NCBI GenBank assembly: GCA_002309305.1
Contig: DBWR01000063.1
Span: forward strand, 78,004 to 92,115
Reading direction: 5' to 3'
DNA from: Treponema sp. UBA1233
GTDB taxonomy: Bacteria; Spirochaetota; Spirochaetia; Treponematales; Treponemataceae
Length of the DNA: 14,112 bases
A program made the position numbers and the translations under genes. Each line of letters begins with the position of its first letter. Position 1 is the first letter of the stretch. Under the pieces are notes generated by a model. The model worked only from the letters and a program-made list of their open reading frames with translations. It was not told the origin of the DNA and ran no database searches. Of this stretch, positions 1-4,907 are shown piece after piece.

Positions 1-38
1 TTTCATTCTGACATCAGAAGTGAATCATAAAACAAAGG

Positions 39-63
39 AAAAATCATTAAAGTAATACTTTAA
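39..63 (-). terminator. weak AT-rich terminator-like hairpin after the 74-aa gene
   Basis: On the minus strand TTAAAGT-ATT-ACTTTAA forms a perfect 7-bp stem (plus 47-53 with 57-63) and is followed by a short T run (plus 39-43). It lies 24 bases beyond the stop codon of the 74-aa gene, where a terminator is expected. The stem is almost all A/T, so it would be weak. Confidence 0.4.
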
Positions 64-86
64 AAAATTCCCTTGACAAAAAACTT

Positions 87-311
87 CTATTCCACAAAAT
101 CCTTGTTCAGCTTCTTGAATTTTTCCCACACTTCAAGCGCAAGCTTCACCGCATCCGTGTAATTTTCATGCAGCACCGACTTTCCGTTTGCATTCCTGAG
201 CTTGTATTTTCCATCTTTGGTATGCTCAATCATCGGCACATGCTTATGGTCGCACACGCTGAACCACTTGCCGTCAATCTGTTCTTTATGCCATTTAAAA
301 TTGTTCTTCAT
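87..311 (-). CDS. small hypothetical protein, 74 aa
   Basis: I do not recognise this protein. It is a short, charged, probably cytosolic polypeptide (start MKNNFKWHKEQ) with a His-rich patch near residues 20-30 (CDHKHVPMIEH), no signal peptide and no membrane segment. The N-terminal half looks like short beta-strands (KWFSV, YKLRNANGKSV) and the C-terminal half like one amphipathic helix rich in Lys. The start is supported by AGGTGA a few bases upstream on the minus strand. The triple-hairpin repeat ends about 20 bases before the start codon, and the only good promoter upstream lies beyond a 39-aa small ORF, so the two may share a transcript. The real length and reading frame look sound; the function is unknown. 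Confidence 0.65.
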   Translation of the reverse strand: MKNNFKWHKEQIDGKWFSVCDHKHVPMIEHTKDGKYKLRNANGKSVLHENYTDAVKLALEVWEKFKKLNKDFVE

Positions 312-330
312 CTTTCACCTCACATCATGA

Positions 331-412
331 AGGGGGAAGCCTCCCCCTGAGCCCGCACTTCGTTGCGGTCTACCCCCTCTCCTAAGGGGCAAGCCCCTTA
401 AAATCCCCGGGT
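331..412 (-). repeat. triple-hairpin G/C-rich intergenic repeat (REP-like)
   Basis: Three perfect hairpins stand in a row: AGGGGGA/TCCCCCT (331-337 with 342-348, loop AGCC), CCGCA/TGCGG (353-357 with 364-368, loop CTTCGT) and TAAGGGGC/GCCCCTTA (383-390 with 393-400, loop AA). They sit in a stretch far richer in G and C than its surroundings. None is followed by a T run, so this is not a simple terminator. The form recalls dispersed intergenic repeats of gut Treponema; that comparison is from memory. Only one copy is in this window. On the minus strand the repeat begins inside the last codons of the 39-aa ORF and supplies its TAG stop. Confidence 0.6.
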
Positions 413-501
413 CTTCCTACGTTAAAAATGAGTAATTTGATTTTTCTGCCGGTAGCCTTTAGATCCAGAACCGGCCGTAAAAGATTGGTAATGCGATTCA
501 T
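382..501 (-). CDS. candidate 39-aa small protein with strong ribosome site
   Basis: This small ORF starts at ATG 501 and stops at TAG 384-382. It begins MNRITNLLRPV and ends GRPGDFKGLAP, the last part being encoded by the triple-hairpin repeat. Its ribosome site GGAGGT (plus 510-515) sits exactly 8 bases before the ATG, the best-matched site in this part of the window. A promoter at 602-630 points at it. The peptide is basic (Arg/Lys rich), with a short hydrophobic stretch KLLIFNV and no clear membrane segment. I do not recognise it. Possibilities are a genuine small protein, a leader peptide for the downstream 74-aa gene, or a degraded gene whose 3' end was overwritten by the repeat. Codon-level evidence is too short to decide. 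Confidence 0.4.
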   Translation of the reverse strand: MNRITNLLRPVLDLKATGRKIKLLIFNVGRPGDFKGLAP

Positions 502-570
502 GCTACTGCACCTCCGCCTTGTGGGAATGCAGCAACCAAACCACAGCGACCACCCGTTCTTTGCAGCAGC
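502..570 (-). promoter_or_regulatory. possible start-region-sequestering stem in the leader
   Basis: On the minus strand GCTGCTGC (plus 563-570) can pair along its whole length with GCAGTAGC (plus 502-509): seven Watson-Crick pairs and one G-U. The second arm is exactly the spacer between the GGAGGT ribosome site and the ATG of the 39-aa ORF. The pairing would hide the initiation region. The pairing is visible in the sequence; a regulatory role is inference. Confidence 0.3.
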
Positions 571-601
571 AGTCGGCTTTTGCTATAAATGTTGTACAAG
601 A

Positions 602-630
602 ATAATAGCACAAAACAAAAACTTTGTCAT
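602..630 (-). promoter_or_regulatory. sigma-70-type promoter for the 39-aa ORF / 74-aa gene
   Basis: On the minus strand ATGACA (plus 625-630) and TATTAT (plus 602-607) are separated by exactly 17 bases (608-624). The -10 box is preceded by TGC, an extended -10 element. The predicted start is near 595, leaving a ~94-nt leader before the 39-aa ORF. It overlaps the hairpin that follows the acetyltransferase gene. Confidence 0.5.
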
Positions 631-647
631 TAAACTTGTGGTTTAAT
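615..647 (-). terminator. terminator-like hairpin after the GNAT gene
   Basis: On the minus strand ATTAAAC-CACAA-GTTTAAT forms a 7-bp stem that includes the TAA stop of the acetyltransferase, followed shortly by GTTTTTGTTTT. The stem is A/T rich, so it is moderate at best. It overlaps the -35 box of the next promoter. Confidence 0.4.
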
Positions 648-1458
648 CGTCAACAAATGGCTTTGTTTTTTGTCCGATGGTACAGAGCTTGCCGCGCAGG
701 ATGTAACCGATTTTCTCGTAGCAGGCGTTTGATGCGGTATAATCGGCATCGGTGTAGAGCATGGGGAGGAAGCCTTTTTGTTCGACAGTTTTTGTCACGT
801 GATAGACCAGGTTTTCGGCATAATGACGGCGGCGGTATTCTGGGTAGGTGAATACAAGTCCAAGGGATGCCAGTTTGTCAACCGGGTTGTACGTGCAGCA
901 TGCGACATTTTTACCCTCGGAGTTTTTCCAGCAATAATAGGTTCCGTTTTTCAAGCCTTCATCAATTTTGCGGCGGTATTCTTCCATACTGAGTTCCGGA
1001 ATGCCTGTTTCCTTGTAGAACATTTCCATGATATGAACAAACTCATCTGCATCTTGTGCCGTACACTGATATGGTCCACCGTCTGCTTTATCTGCCGTAG
1101 AAGGAGGTATGGGGTTTGGATTGTCATAGGCGAACATGTTTGTAATAACCGAAAGCTTTGAACCCGACTTGTTAATAAAATATTCAGCCAGTCCGTATTT
1201 CATGTTTAAGGTGTGCGTGCCATCCAGAAATCCATGTTCCATCGAAAGCTCATAAGCCCTCTGCATCTCTTCCTCAGTTGCATCATCAGAGGTCCAAATC
1301 CAGACAGGATATGGTACGCTGCTCAGGCAAATGACAAGCCGCTTGTGGTCGGTCAAAATCAATTCACATGGAGTGGAAAGAATTCTCCTCAAGACAAAAA
1401 AGGTATACCTGTCCTGTTCCAAAAGTTCAAAATCCCGTTCATCTGCAAAACTATCCAT
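643..1458 (-). CDS. GNAT-family N-acetyltransferase, 271 aa
   Basis: The C-terminal ~110 residues carry the acetyl-CoA-binding fold: a strand with ASLGLVFTYPEYRRRHYAENLVYHV, where YRRRHYAENL is the R/Q-x-x-G/H-x-A pyrophosphate loop, then MLYTDADYTASNACYEKIGY, the Asn/Tyr helix typical of the FR47-like branch. The N-terminal ~150 residues are a less conserved extension. The substrate cannot be told. The start at 1458 (MDSFADERD) is chosen because GAGGAG lies 6 bases upstream; a longer frame to 1527 would run through the upstream terminator hairpin and has no ribosome site. The gene follows the rubrerythrin operon in the same direction but is separated from it by that terminator, so it probably has its own weak promoter or relies on readthrough. 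Confidence 0.85.
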   Translation of the reverse strand: MDSFADERDFELLEQDRYTFFVLRRILSTPCELILTDHKRLVICLSSVPYPVWIWTSDDATEEEMQRAYELSMEHGFLDGTHTLNMKYGLAEYFINKSGSKLSVITNMFAYDNPNPIPPSTADKADGGPYQCTAQDADEFVHIMEMFYKETGIPELSMEEYRRKIDEGLKNGTYYCWKNSEGKNVACCTYNPVDKLASLGLVFTYPEYRRRHYAENLVYHVTKTVEQKGFLPMLYTDADYTASNACYEKIGYILRGKLCTIGQKTKPFVDD

Positions 1459-1500
1459 ATCAATCTCCTCTCTTTGATTGAATAAGAAAACACCACCCAA

Positions 1501-1532
1501 ACAAAAACACCCCACAACTTCAGTCATGGGGT
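1501..1532 (-). terminator. rho-independent terminator of the oxygen-defence operon
   Basis: On the minus strand ACCCCA (1532-1527) pairs perfectly with TGGGGT (1514-1509) around a 12-base loop, followed by GTTTTTGTTT. It lies 25 bases past the rubrerythrin stop codon. The sequence is clear and the position fits. Confidence 0.75.
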
Positions 1533-1557
1533 ATTCTTCTTAAGCTGAATTTATGGA

Positions 1558-2097
1558 CTAGTAGTTTTCAGCGTTGATTTCGAAATAGCTCTTTGGATGA
1601 TTGCAGACAGGGCAAACCTCCGGAGCTTTTGTTCCAACAACGATGTGACCACAGTTGCGGCATTCCCAGACTTTAACCGAACTCTTTTCAAACACTTCGT
1701 TTGTCTCAATATTCTTGAGGAGTGCACGGTATCTTTCCTCATGATGCTTTTCGATAGCTGCCACTGCACGGAATTTTGCTGCAAGCTCCGGGAAACCTTC
1801 TTTTTCGGCGGTCTTTGCAAAGTCATCATACATGTCGGTCCACTCAAAGTTCTCACCATCAGCGGCTGCATTAAGATTTGCCTTTGTGTCTCCCAAACCG
1901 GCGAGCTCCTTGAACCACATTTTTGCATGTTCCTTTTCGTTGTCGGCAGTTTTAAGGAAAAGGGCTGCTATCTGCTCATAGCCTTCTTTCTTTGCAACGG
2001 AAGCAAAATATGTATACTTGTTCCTTGCCTGGCTTTCACCTGCAAATGCCGTTTGCAGATTCTTTTCTGTCTGAGTTCCTGCGTACTTGTTACTCAT
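1558..2097 (-). CDS. rbr: possible independently translated rubrerythrin, 179 aa
   Basis: Inside the fusion frame ATG 2097 (MSNKYAGTQTEKNL) is a canonical rubrerythrin N-terminus, and AAGGAG (plus 2104-2109) lies exactly 6 bases before it. From here the protein is the normal length for a stand-alone rubrerythrin: E21 and E54-x-x-H57 are the first diiron ligands, a second E-x-x-H pair lies in AAIEKHH, and a C-terminal four-Cys iron site follows. Rubrerythrins work as soluble homodimers, so free copies could assemble alone or with the fused form. Whether this start is used is inference; the site is as good as any in the window. Confidence 0.55.
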   Translation of the reverse strand: MSNKYAGTQTEKNLQTAFAGESQARNKYTYFASVAKKEGYEQIAALFLKTADNEKEHAKMWFKELAGLGDTKANLNAAADGENFEWTDMYDDFAKTAEKEGFPELAAKFRAVAAIEKHHEERYRALLKNIETNEVFEKSSVKVWECRNCGHIVVGTKAPEVCPVCNHPKSYFEINAENY

Positions 2098-2778
2098 TGT
2101 GTTCTCCTTAGAATTTGATTCTGATTGTATATTGTTTTTTGTAGAGACCTCTGGGGTTCCTGCTGTTTCATAGATCGGTTCAAAATCTTCTGCCGGATGT
2201 CCGCACAAAGGACATGTAAAATCCTTTGGAAGCTCAGGTTTCATATATTCATATCCGCAGATTTTACACCGCCATCCGATAATCTTTTTTGAGCCTTCAA
2301 TCTTTACCTTGGGCTTAACATTATTCTGATAATCAGCATAAGTTATAGGCGCATTCGGACTTGTCACAGATGCATCCTGTAATTCCGCAACGAAAAGAGT
2401 GTGTGTTCCCAAATCAGTTTTAGAAATCACCTTGCAGCTGAAAACAGAACAAGTGTTTGTAAGTATGTATGGGCATCCGTTAATGTCGCTCTTATACTCG
2501 TAATCAGCAAACTTGTCCACATTTCTTCCGCTTTGATATCCAAAGTGCTTGAAAACCTCAAATGGAGCAGTTTTATCCAGAACCGAAAGACAGAATACTC
2601 CCGACTCCTTGATCAGCTCGCAAGTGTAGTTCTGATTCAACAGGGAAACAGAAAGTCTTATTGGATCCGACGCAACTTGAATACATGTATTCGTAATGCA
2701 TGCGTTCAGTTTTTGTCCAGACTTCGTACCTATCACGAAAAGTCCGTAAGAGATATTGTAGAGAGCCTTATTATCCAT
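1558..2778 (-). CDS. flavin reductase-rubredoxin-rubrerythrin fusion, 406 aa
   Basis: Three modules lie in one frame. Residues 1-155 are an FMN-binding flavin reductase domain (start MDNKALYNISYGLFVIG, as in the high-molecular-weight rubredoxins of acetogens). Residues 166-202 are a rubredoxin with iron ligands C171/C174 and C189/C192. After a polar linker, residues 228-406 are a full-length rubrerythrin: diiron helices with GESQAR and NEKEH, a second pair ending AAIEKHHEERY, and a C-terminal rubredoxin-like CxxC...CxxC centre. Expected role: NAD(P)H-derived electrons pass through FMN and rubredoxin to the diiron peroxidase, which reduces H2O2 to water. The start at 2778 matches the family; it follows the superoxide reductase stop by one base (TAATATG) with no ribosome site, implying translational coupling. 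A longer frame to 2820 overlaps the upstream gene and is rejected. The linker holds an internal ribosome site and a slippery heptamer, so separate products are possible. Confidence 0.85.
   Translation of the reverse strand: MDNKALYNISYGLFVIGTKSGQKLNACITNTCIQVASDPIRLSVSLLNQNYTCELIKESGVFCLSVLDKTAPFEVFKHFGYQSGRNVDKFADYEYKSDINGCPYILTNTCSVFSCKVISKTDLGTHTLFVAELQDASVTSPNAPITYADYQNNVKPKVKIEGSKKIIGWRCKICGYEYMKPELPKDFTCPLCGHPAEDFEPIYETAGTPEVSTKNNIQSESNSKENTMSNKYAGTQTEKNLQTAFAGESQARNKYTYFASVAKKEGYEQIAALFLKTADNEKEHAKMWFKELAGLGDTKANLNAAADGENFEWTDMYDDFAKTAEKEGFPELAAKFRAVAAIEKHHEERYRALLKNIETNEVFEKSSVKVWECRNCGHIVVGTKAPEVCPVCNHPKSYFEINAENY
2104..2140 (-). promoter_or_regulatory. A-AAA-AAC slippery heptamer, -1 frame stop and internal ribosome site
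   Basis: On the minus strand the codons ACA-AAA-AAC form the heptamer A AAA AAC in the phase needed for -1 slippage (plus 2134-2140). A -1 slip adds eight codons (QYTIRIKF) and meets TAA at plus 2110-2108, which overlaps AAGGAG, the ribosome site of the rubrerythrin start. AGAGG lies about 7 bases before the heptamer. The sequence elements are direct; actual frameshifting is inference. Confidence 0.4.
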
Positions 2779-2779
2779 A

Positions 2780-3157
2780 TTATTTGTCAGCCCAGAGTCC
2801 GTGCAGATTGCAATAGGCATAAGCCCTTACAAAATCATCACCATCGGCAACAGCAAACACAGCCTTTGGTTCATCCCCCGGCTTCAGGGATTTCAGGATA
2901 GTTGTGCTCTTTGTCTCAAGCGCAATCCATTCGATATAATGCTTTTCTTCCATTGGATGAGTTACAGAACCAACAGAAACCTCAACAAGATTTCCATTCT
3001 TCTGAACAACAGGGACATGCTTTTCTACAGCAGCATCCGTTGTATTTGCCTTGAGTTCAACCATTGCCTCTCCGCAGCACATTGTGTCGCAAGGTGAGCC
3101 CTTGAGCACTGCAATAACCTTCCCGCATTTCATACATTTGTAAAATTTCAGAACCAT
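2780..3157 (-). CDS. dfx: desulfoferrodoxin / superoxide reductase, class I, 125 aa
   Basis: The protein reduces superoxide to H2O2 in the cytoplasm, using electrons from rubredoxin. Residues 1-35 are a desulforedoxin-type Fe(Cys)4 domain (YKCMKCG, C8/C11; then CCG, C27/C28). The rest is the neelaredoxin domain with the catalytic iron ligands H47 (EKHVP), H67 and H73 (HPMEEKHYIEW), C116 and H119 (YCNLHGLW). It is full length for class I, unlike the T. pallidum enzyme, which lacks the N-terminal iron site (known of the family). The start at 3157 (MVLKFYKC) has GGAGG 6 bases upstream; the longer frame to 3211 has none. It is the first gene of an operon whose second gene makes the electron donor and the peroxidase for its product. 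Confidence 0.95.
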   Translation of the reverse strand: MVLKFYKCMKCGKVIAVLKGSPCDTMCCGEAMVELKANTTDAAVEKHVPVVQKNGNLVEVSVGSVTHPMEEKHYIEWIALETKSTTILKSLKPGDEPKAVFAVADGDDFVRAYAYCNLHGLWADK

Positions 3158-3179
3158 GAGTTTCCTCCATGTTATAAGG

Positions 3180-3189
3180 TTACTAGTAA
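3180..3189. promoter_or_regulatory. 10-bp palindrome TTACTAGTAA, candidate operator
   Basis: A perfect palindrome lies between the dfx start codon and a possible extended -10 box on the minus strand (TGCTATTTA, plus 3202-3210), roughly at +6 to +15 of the predicted transcript. The position suits a repressor site, but the palindrome is short and no regulator gene is nearby. Confidence 0.25.
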
Positions 3190-3262
3190 ATAACTGGTTT
3201 GTAAATAGCAAAACTGTCTTATTCGCGATATTTTTTTATTTTATGGAATCAGTATGGATGTA

Positions 3263-3289
3263 TTGAATAGAAAAAAGATTTGCTATACT
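3263..3289 (+). promoter_or_regulatory. promoter of the DIP1984-like gene
   Basis: TTGAAT (3263-3268) and TATACT (3284-3289) are 15 bases apart. The short spacing is offset by an extended -10 element, TGC just before TATACT. The predicted start near 3296 leaves a very short leader that still contains AAAGAGG. Confidence 0.5.
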
Positions 3290-3308
3290 ATCTTTGAAAG
3301 AGGCAGAT

Positions 3309-3761
3309 ATGAAACTTGCATTGGCATTGTCAGAAAGATCAGATTTACAGAGGAAAATTTCGGAACTTGGGCAAAGGCTCAACAACAACGCAAAAGTTCA
3401 GGATGGTGAAAAGCCGGCGGAAAACCCGGAAGAACTTCTGTCTGAACTTGATTCCTGCATAACCCGTCTTGAAGAACTTATGGCAAGAATCAACCGTACA
3501 AACAATGAAACAAAATCAGGTGATACAACACTCACTTCCCTTATCGCAAAACGGGATTGTCTGAAAGAGAGAATCCGAATCATGCGCGATTTTTTGAATT
3601 CAGCGAGCGAAAAAGTGACACGCTACTCAAAAACCGAAATAAAAATTTGCAGTACAGTGTCAGTTGCTGATTTGCAAAAGCAAGTGGATTCCTATTCAAA
3701 ACAACTTCGCGAAACCGATGAACTTATCCAGAGCTTGAACTGGACAACAGATTTGATTTAA
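3309..3761 (+). CDS. DIP1984/septicolysin-like coiled-coil protein, 150 aa
   Basis: The sequence matches what I know of the DIP1984 family from end to end: an N-terminal helix (MKLALALSERSDLQRKI), RLNNNAKVQDGE, PEELLSELD, the signature RINRTN, a central helix with LIAKRDCLKERI, then RYSKTEIK and a closing LQKQVDSY...LNWTTDL. It is almost wholly helical with heptad patterning, so a coiled-coil oligomer is likely. Family members are annotated septicolysin-like, but no activity is firmly known to me. There is no signal peptide. ATG 3309 is preferred: AAAGAGG lies 5 bases upstream. An in-frame TTG at 3294 sits at the predicted transcription start and is unlikely. The gene is divergent from dfx and shares a ~150-bp control region with it. 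Confidence 0.85.
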   Translation: MKLALALSERSDLQRKISELGQRLNNNAKVQDGEKPAENPEELLSELDSCITRLEELMARINRTNNETKSGDTTLTSLIAKRDCLKERIRIMRDFLNSASEKVTRYSKTEIKICSTVSVADLQKQVDSYSKQLRETDELIQSLNWTTDLI

Positions 3762-4032
3762 AATTTTTGGTAGTCTGACCGTGTGGGCATGATCTCCCGT
3801 ACTTGAGAATGAAGTACATTACAGGGTAGTATGCCGGGCGCATACCAGGAGGTTCAATTCCTCCATCTTAAAATGTATGCCCAGTAAACTTACATATGTA
3901 ACGAGTATTGCGTATTTGTATTACTTATTGCCTGCGGACAGACGAGGGTGGGACCGGGGACATTATAAAAAGAATTTTTGAGTGTTGACTTTTAATGACC
4001 AGACAGTATAGTTATTCTATATTAACAAAAGG
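3762..4032 (+). other. 271-bp gene-free gap between two plus-strand genes
   Basis: No convincing coding region lies here. It contains the multi-hairpin element at 3784-3883, a perfect 12-bp palindrome TTACATATGTAA (3890-3901), and the promoter/leader block at 3983-4037. No clear T-tailed terminator follows the DIP1984-like gene. Confidence 0.7.
3784..3883 (+). ncRNA. candidate structured RNA: closing stem plus three hairpins
   Basis: A perfect 7-bp closing stem TGGGCAT (3784-3790) / ATGCCCA (3877-3883) encloses three perfect hairpins: GTACTT-GAGAATG-AAGTAC (3799-3817), GTATGC-CGGGC-GCATAC (3829-3845) and GGAGG-TTCAATT-CCTCC (3848-3864). CCC (3796-3798) could also pair with GGG (3824-3826) across the first hairpin. 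The last hairpin has the geometry and loop sequence of a tRNA T-arm, which favours the plus strand. The layout does not make a tRNA: there is no acceptor stem next to the T-arm and no usable anticodon arm. It could be an untranslated-region element, a small RNA or a decayed tRNA-like sequence. Confidence 0.4.
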
Positions 4033-4037
4033 ATGGA
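3983..4037 (+). promoter_or_regulatory. promoter/leader block, copy 1
   Basis: TTGACT (3985-3990), a 16-base spacer, then TATAGT (4007-4012), followed 6 bases later by ATATTAACAAAAGGATGGA. The same arrangement, with identical spacing, recurs 870 bases downstream. It drives the 3-TM protein gene. Confidence 0.7.
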
Positions 4038-4047
4038 GGAGAAAAAG

Positions 4048-4809
4048 TTGGATACAGTCAAGTTGAAAAAATTCTTTAGCATTCCCGTCATTATGTTTTT
4101 AAGTGCCGCACTTTTTTTCCTGGCAGGTTATTTCTGCTTCTGGTATATGGAGGATGGAATTTTTGTTATTGATCCGGCACTCTGTTTTTCTGTTTTATCC
4201 TTTGTCATTGCGTTTGTCGCTTTAATTTGTGCAATCATTCATTTAATCAGAAATAAAAAAACAAAGTTTAATGTCATTCGAAACATAGCCGTCATATTAT
4301 TGTCTCTTGCAATCCTTTTCTTTTCATATTTCATGGCCGTGTTTTCACTTTTTAGCCCGACACTGCCATTCCAGAATGAAGACAAGAAAATTACATCACA
4401 GCAGTTGAACGTAAATCTTGATAAAGGAAAGTATTTGAAAAGGAAAAATGATTATGGTTGGTTCCTAACTGGCGACGGATATTACTTTTCAATTATGCAG
4501 TTCAAGGACGAAGATGATATTTCTGACGACCTCAAAAATAATCCGGAGTGGAATGAACTACCCATGCCCTCTGAATTAAAACTTTCTTTGGGAATGGAAG
4601 TTGATGGCAAAAAACTTGACTTGGAATATAGGGAAGAAGATGGTGTAATAATTCCAGATGTTCAAAACGGTTTCTATTTTTTTAGGAACAGGCAGAATGA
4701 AGCAAATCCTAAAGACATAAATGCGGTAAGTAGAATGCCTTGGAACTATACCGCCGCCGTCTATGACTCTGACACTCACACTCTGTATTTTTTTGAGATT
4801 GATACATAG
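4048..4809 (+). CDS. unknown 3-TM membrane protein, 253 aa
   Basis: I do not recognise this protein. Three hydrophobic segments stand near residues 9-33 (FSIPVIMFLSAALFFLAGYF), 41-66 and 77-102, followed by a ~150-residue soluble domain that should be outside the membrane. That domain is acidic, with aromatic beta-strand-like stretches (YGWFLTGDGYYFSIMQF, GFYFFRN, HTLYFFEI). The start is uncertain: ATG 4033 is in frame but its only purine run, AAAAGG, touches it, while TTG 4048 has a perfect GGAGGAG 6 bases upstream, so TTG is preferred. It heads a plus-strand series of envelope proteins and has its own promoter. No terminator follows before the next promoter. Confidence 0.7.
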   Translation: MDTVKLKKFFSIPVIMFLSAALFFLAGYFCFWYMEDGIFVIDPALCFSVLSFVIAFVALICAIIHLIRNKKTKFNVIRNIAVILLSLAILFFSYFMAVFSLFSPTLPFQNEDKKITSQQLNVNLDKGKYLKRKNDYGWFLTGDGYYFSIMQFKDEDDISDDLKNNPEWNELPMPSELKLSLGMEVDGKKLDLEYREEDGVIIPDVQNGFYFFRNRQNEANPKDINAVSRMPWNYTAAVYDSDTHTLYFFEIDT

Positions 4810-4821
4810 ACGATATCGGTC

Positions 4822-4839
4822 TTGAATCTGTTGAATCTG
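4822..4839 (+). repeat. tandem 9-bp repeat TTGAATCTG x2
   Basis: Two exact back-to-back copies lie in the short gap just upstream of the second promoter block. The repeat is small and may be incidental. Confidence 0.5.
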
Positions 4840-4852
4840 TTCAGTGTACAAA

Positions 4853-4907
4853 TGTTGACTTTTACCGCATGGGTGGTATAATTGAATCATATTAACAAAA
4901 GGATGGA
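4853..4907 (+). promoter_or_regulatory. promoter/leader block, copy 2
   Basis: TTGACT (4855-4860), a 16-base spacer and TATAAT (4877-4882), then the identical 19-base ATATTAACAAAAGGATGGA at 4889-4907. The spacers between boxes differ in sequence while box positions and the leader are kept. It drives the 1-TM protein gene. Confidence 0.75.

Noticed and set aside
73..78. TTGACA as a plus-strand promoter -35 box
   Set aside because: No -10 box at 16-18 bases and no plus-strand gene follows.
428..646. Plus-strand open frame of 72 codons
   Set aside because: No ribosome site or promoter, and it lies antisense to a better-supported promoter, leader and small ORF.
1933..2097. Idea that the N-terminal part of the rubrerythrin is degraded
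   Set aside because: All diiron ligand motifs and the C-terminal iron site are present, so the domain looks functional.
3848..3883. T-arm-like hairpin suggesting a tRNA gene
   Set aside because: No 7-bp acceptor pairs next to the arm, the only candidate anticodon loop lacks T at position 33, and the variable region would be 2 bases. Kept as a structured-RNA candidate instead.
3936..3986. Short open phase reading TDEGGTGDIIKRIFEC as a transposase remnant
   Set aside because: Too short, no recognisable transposase motif and no terminal inverted repeats nearby.
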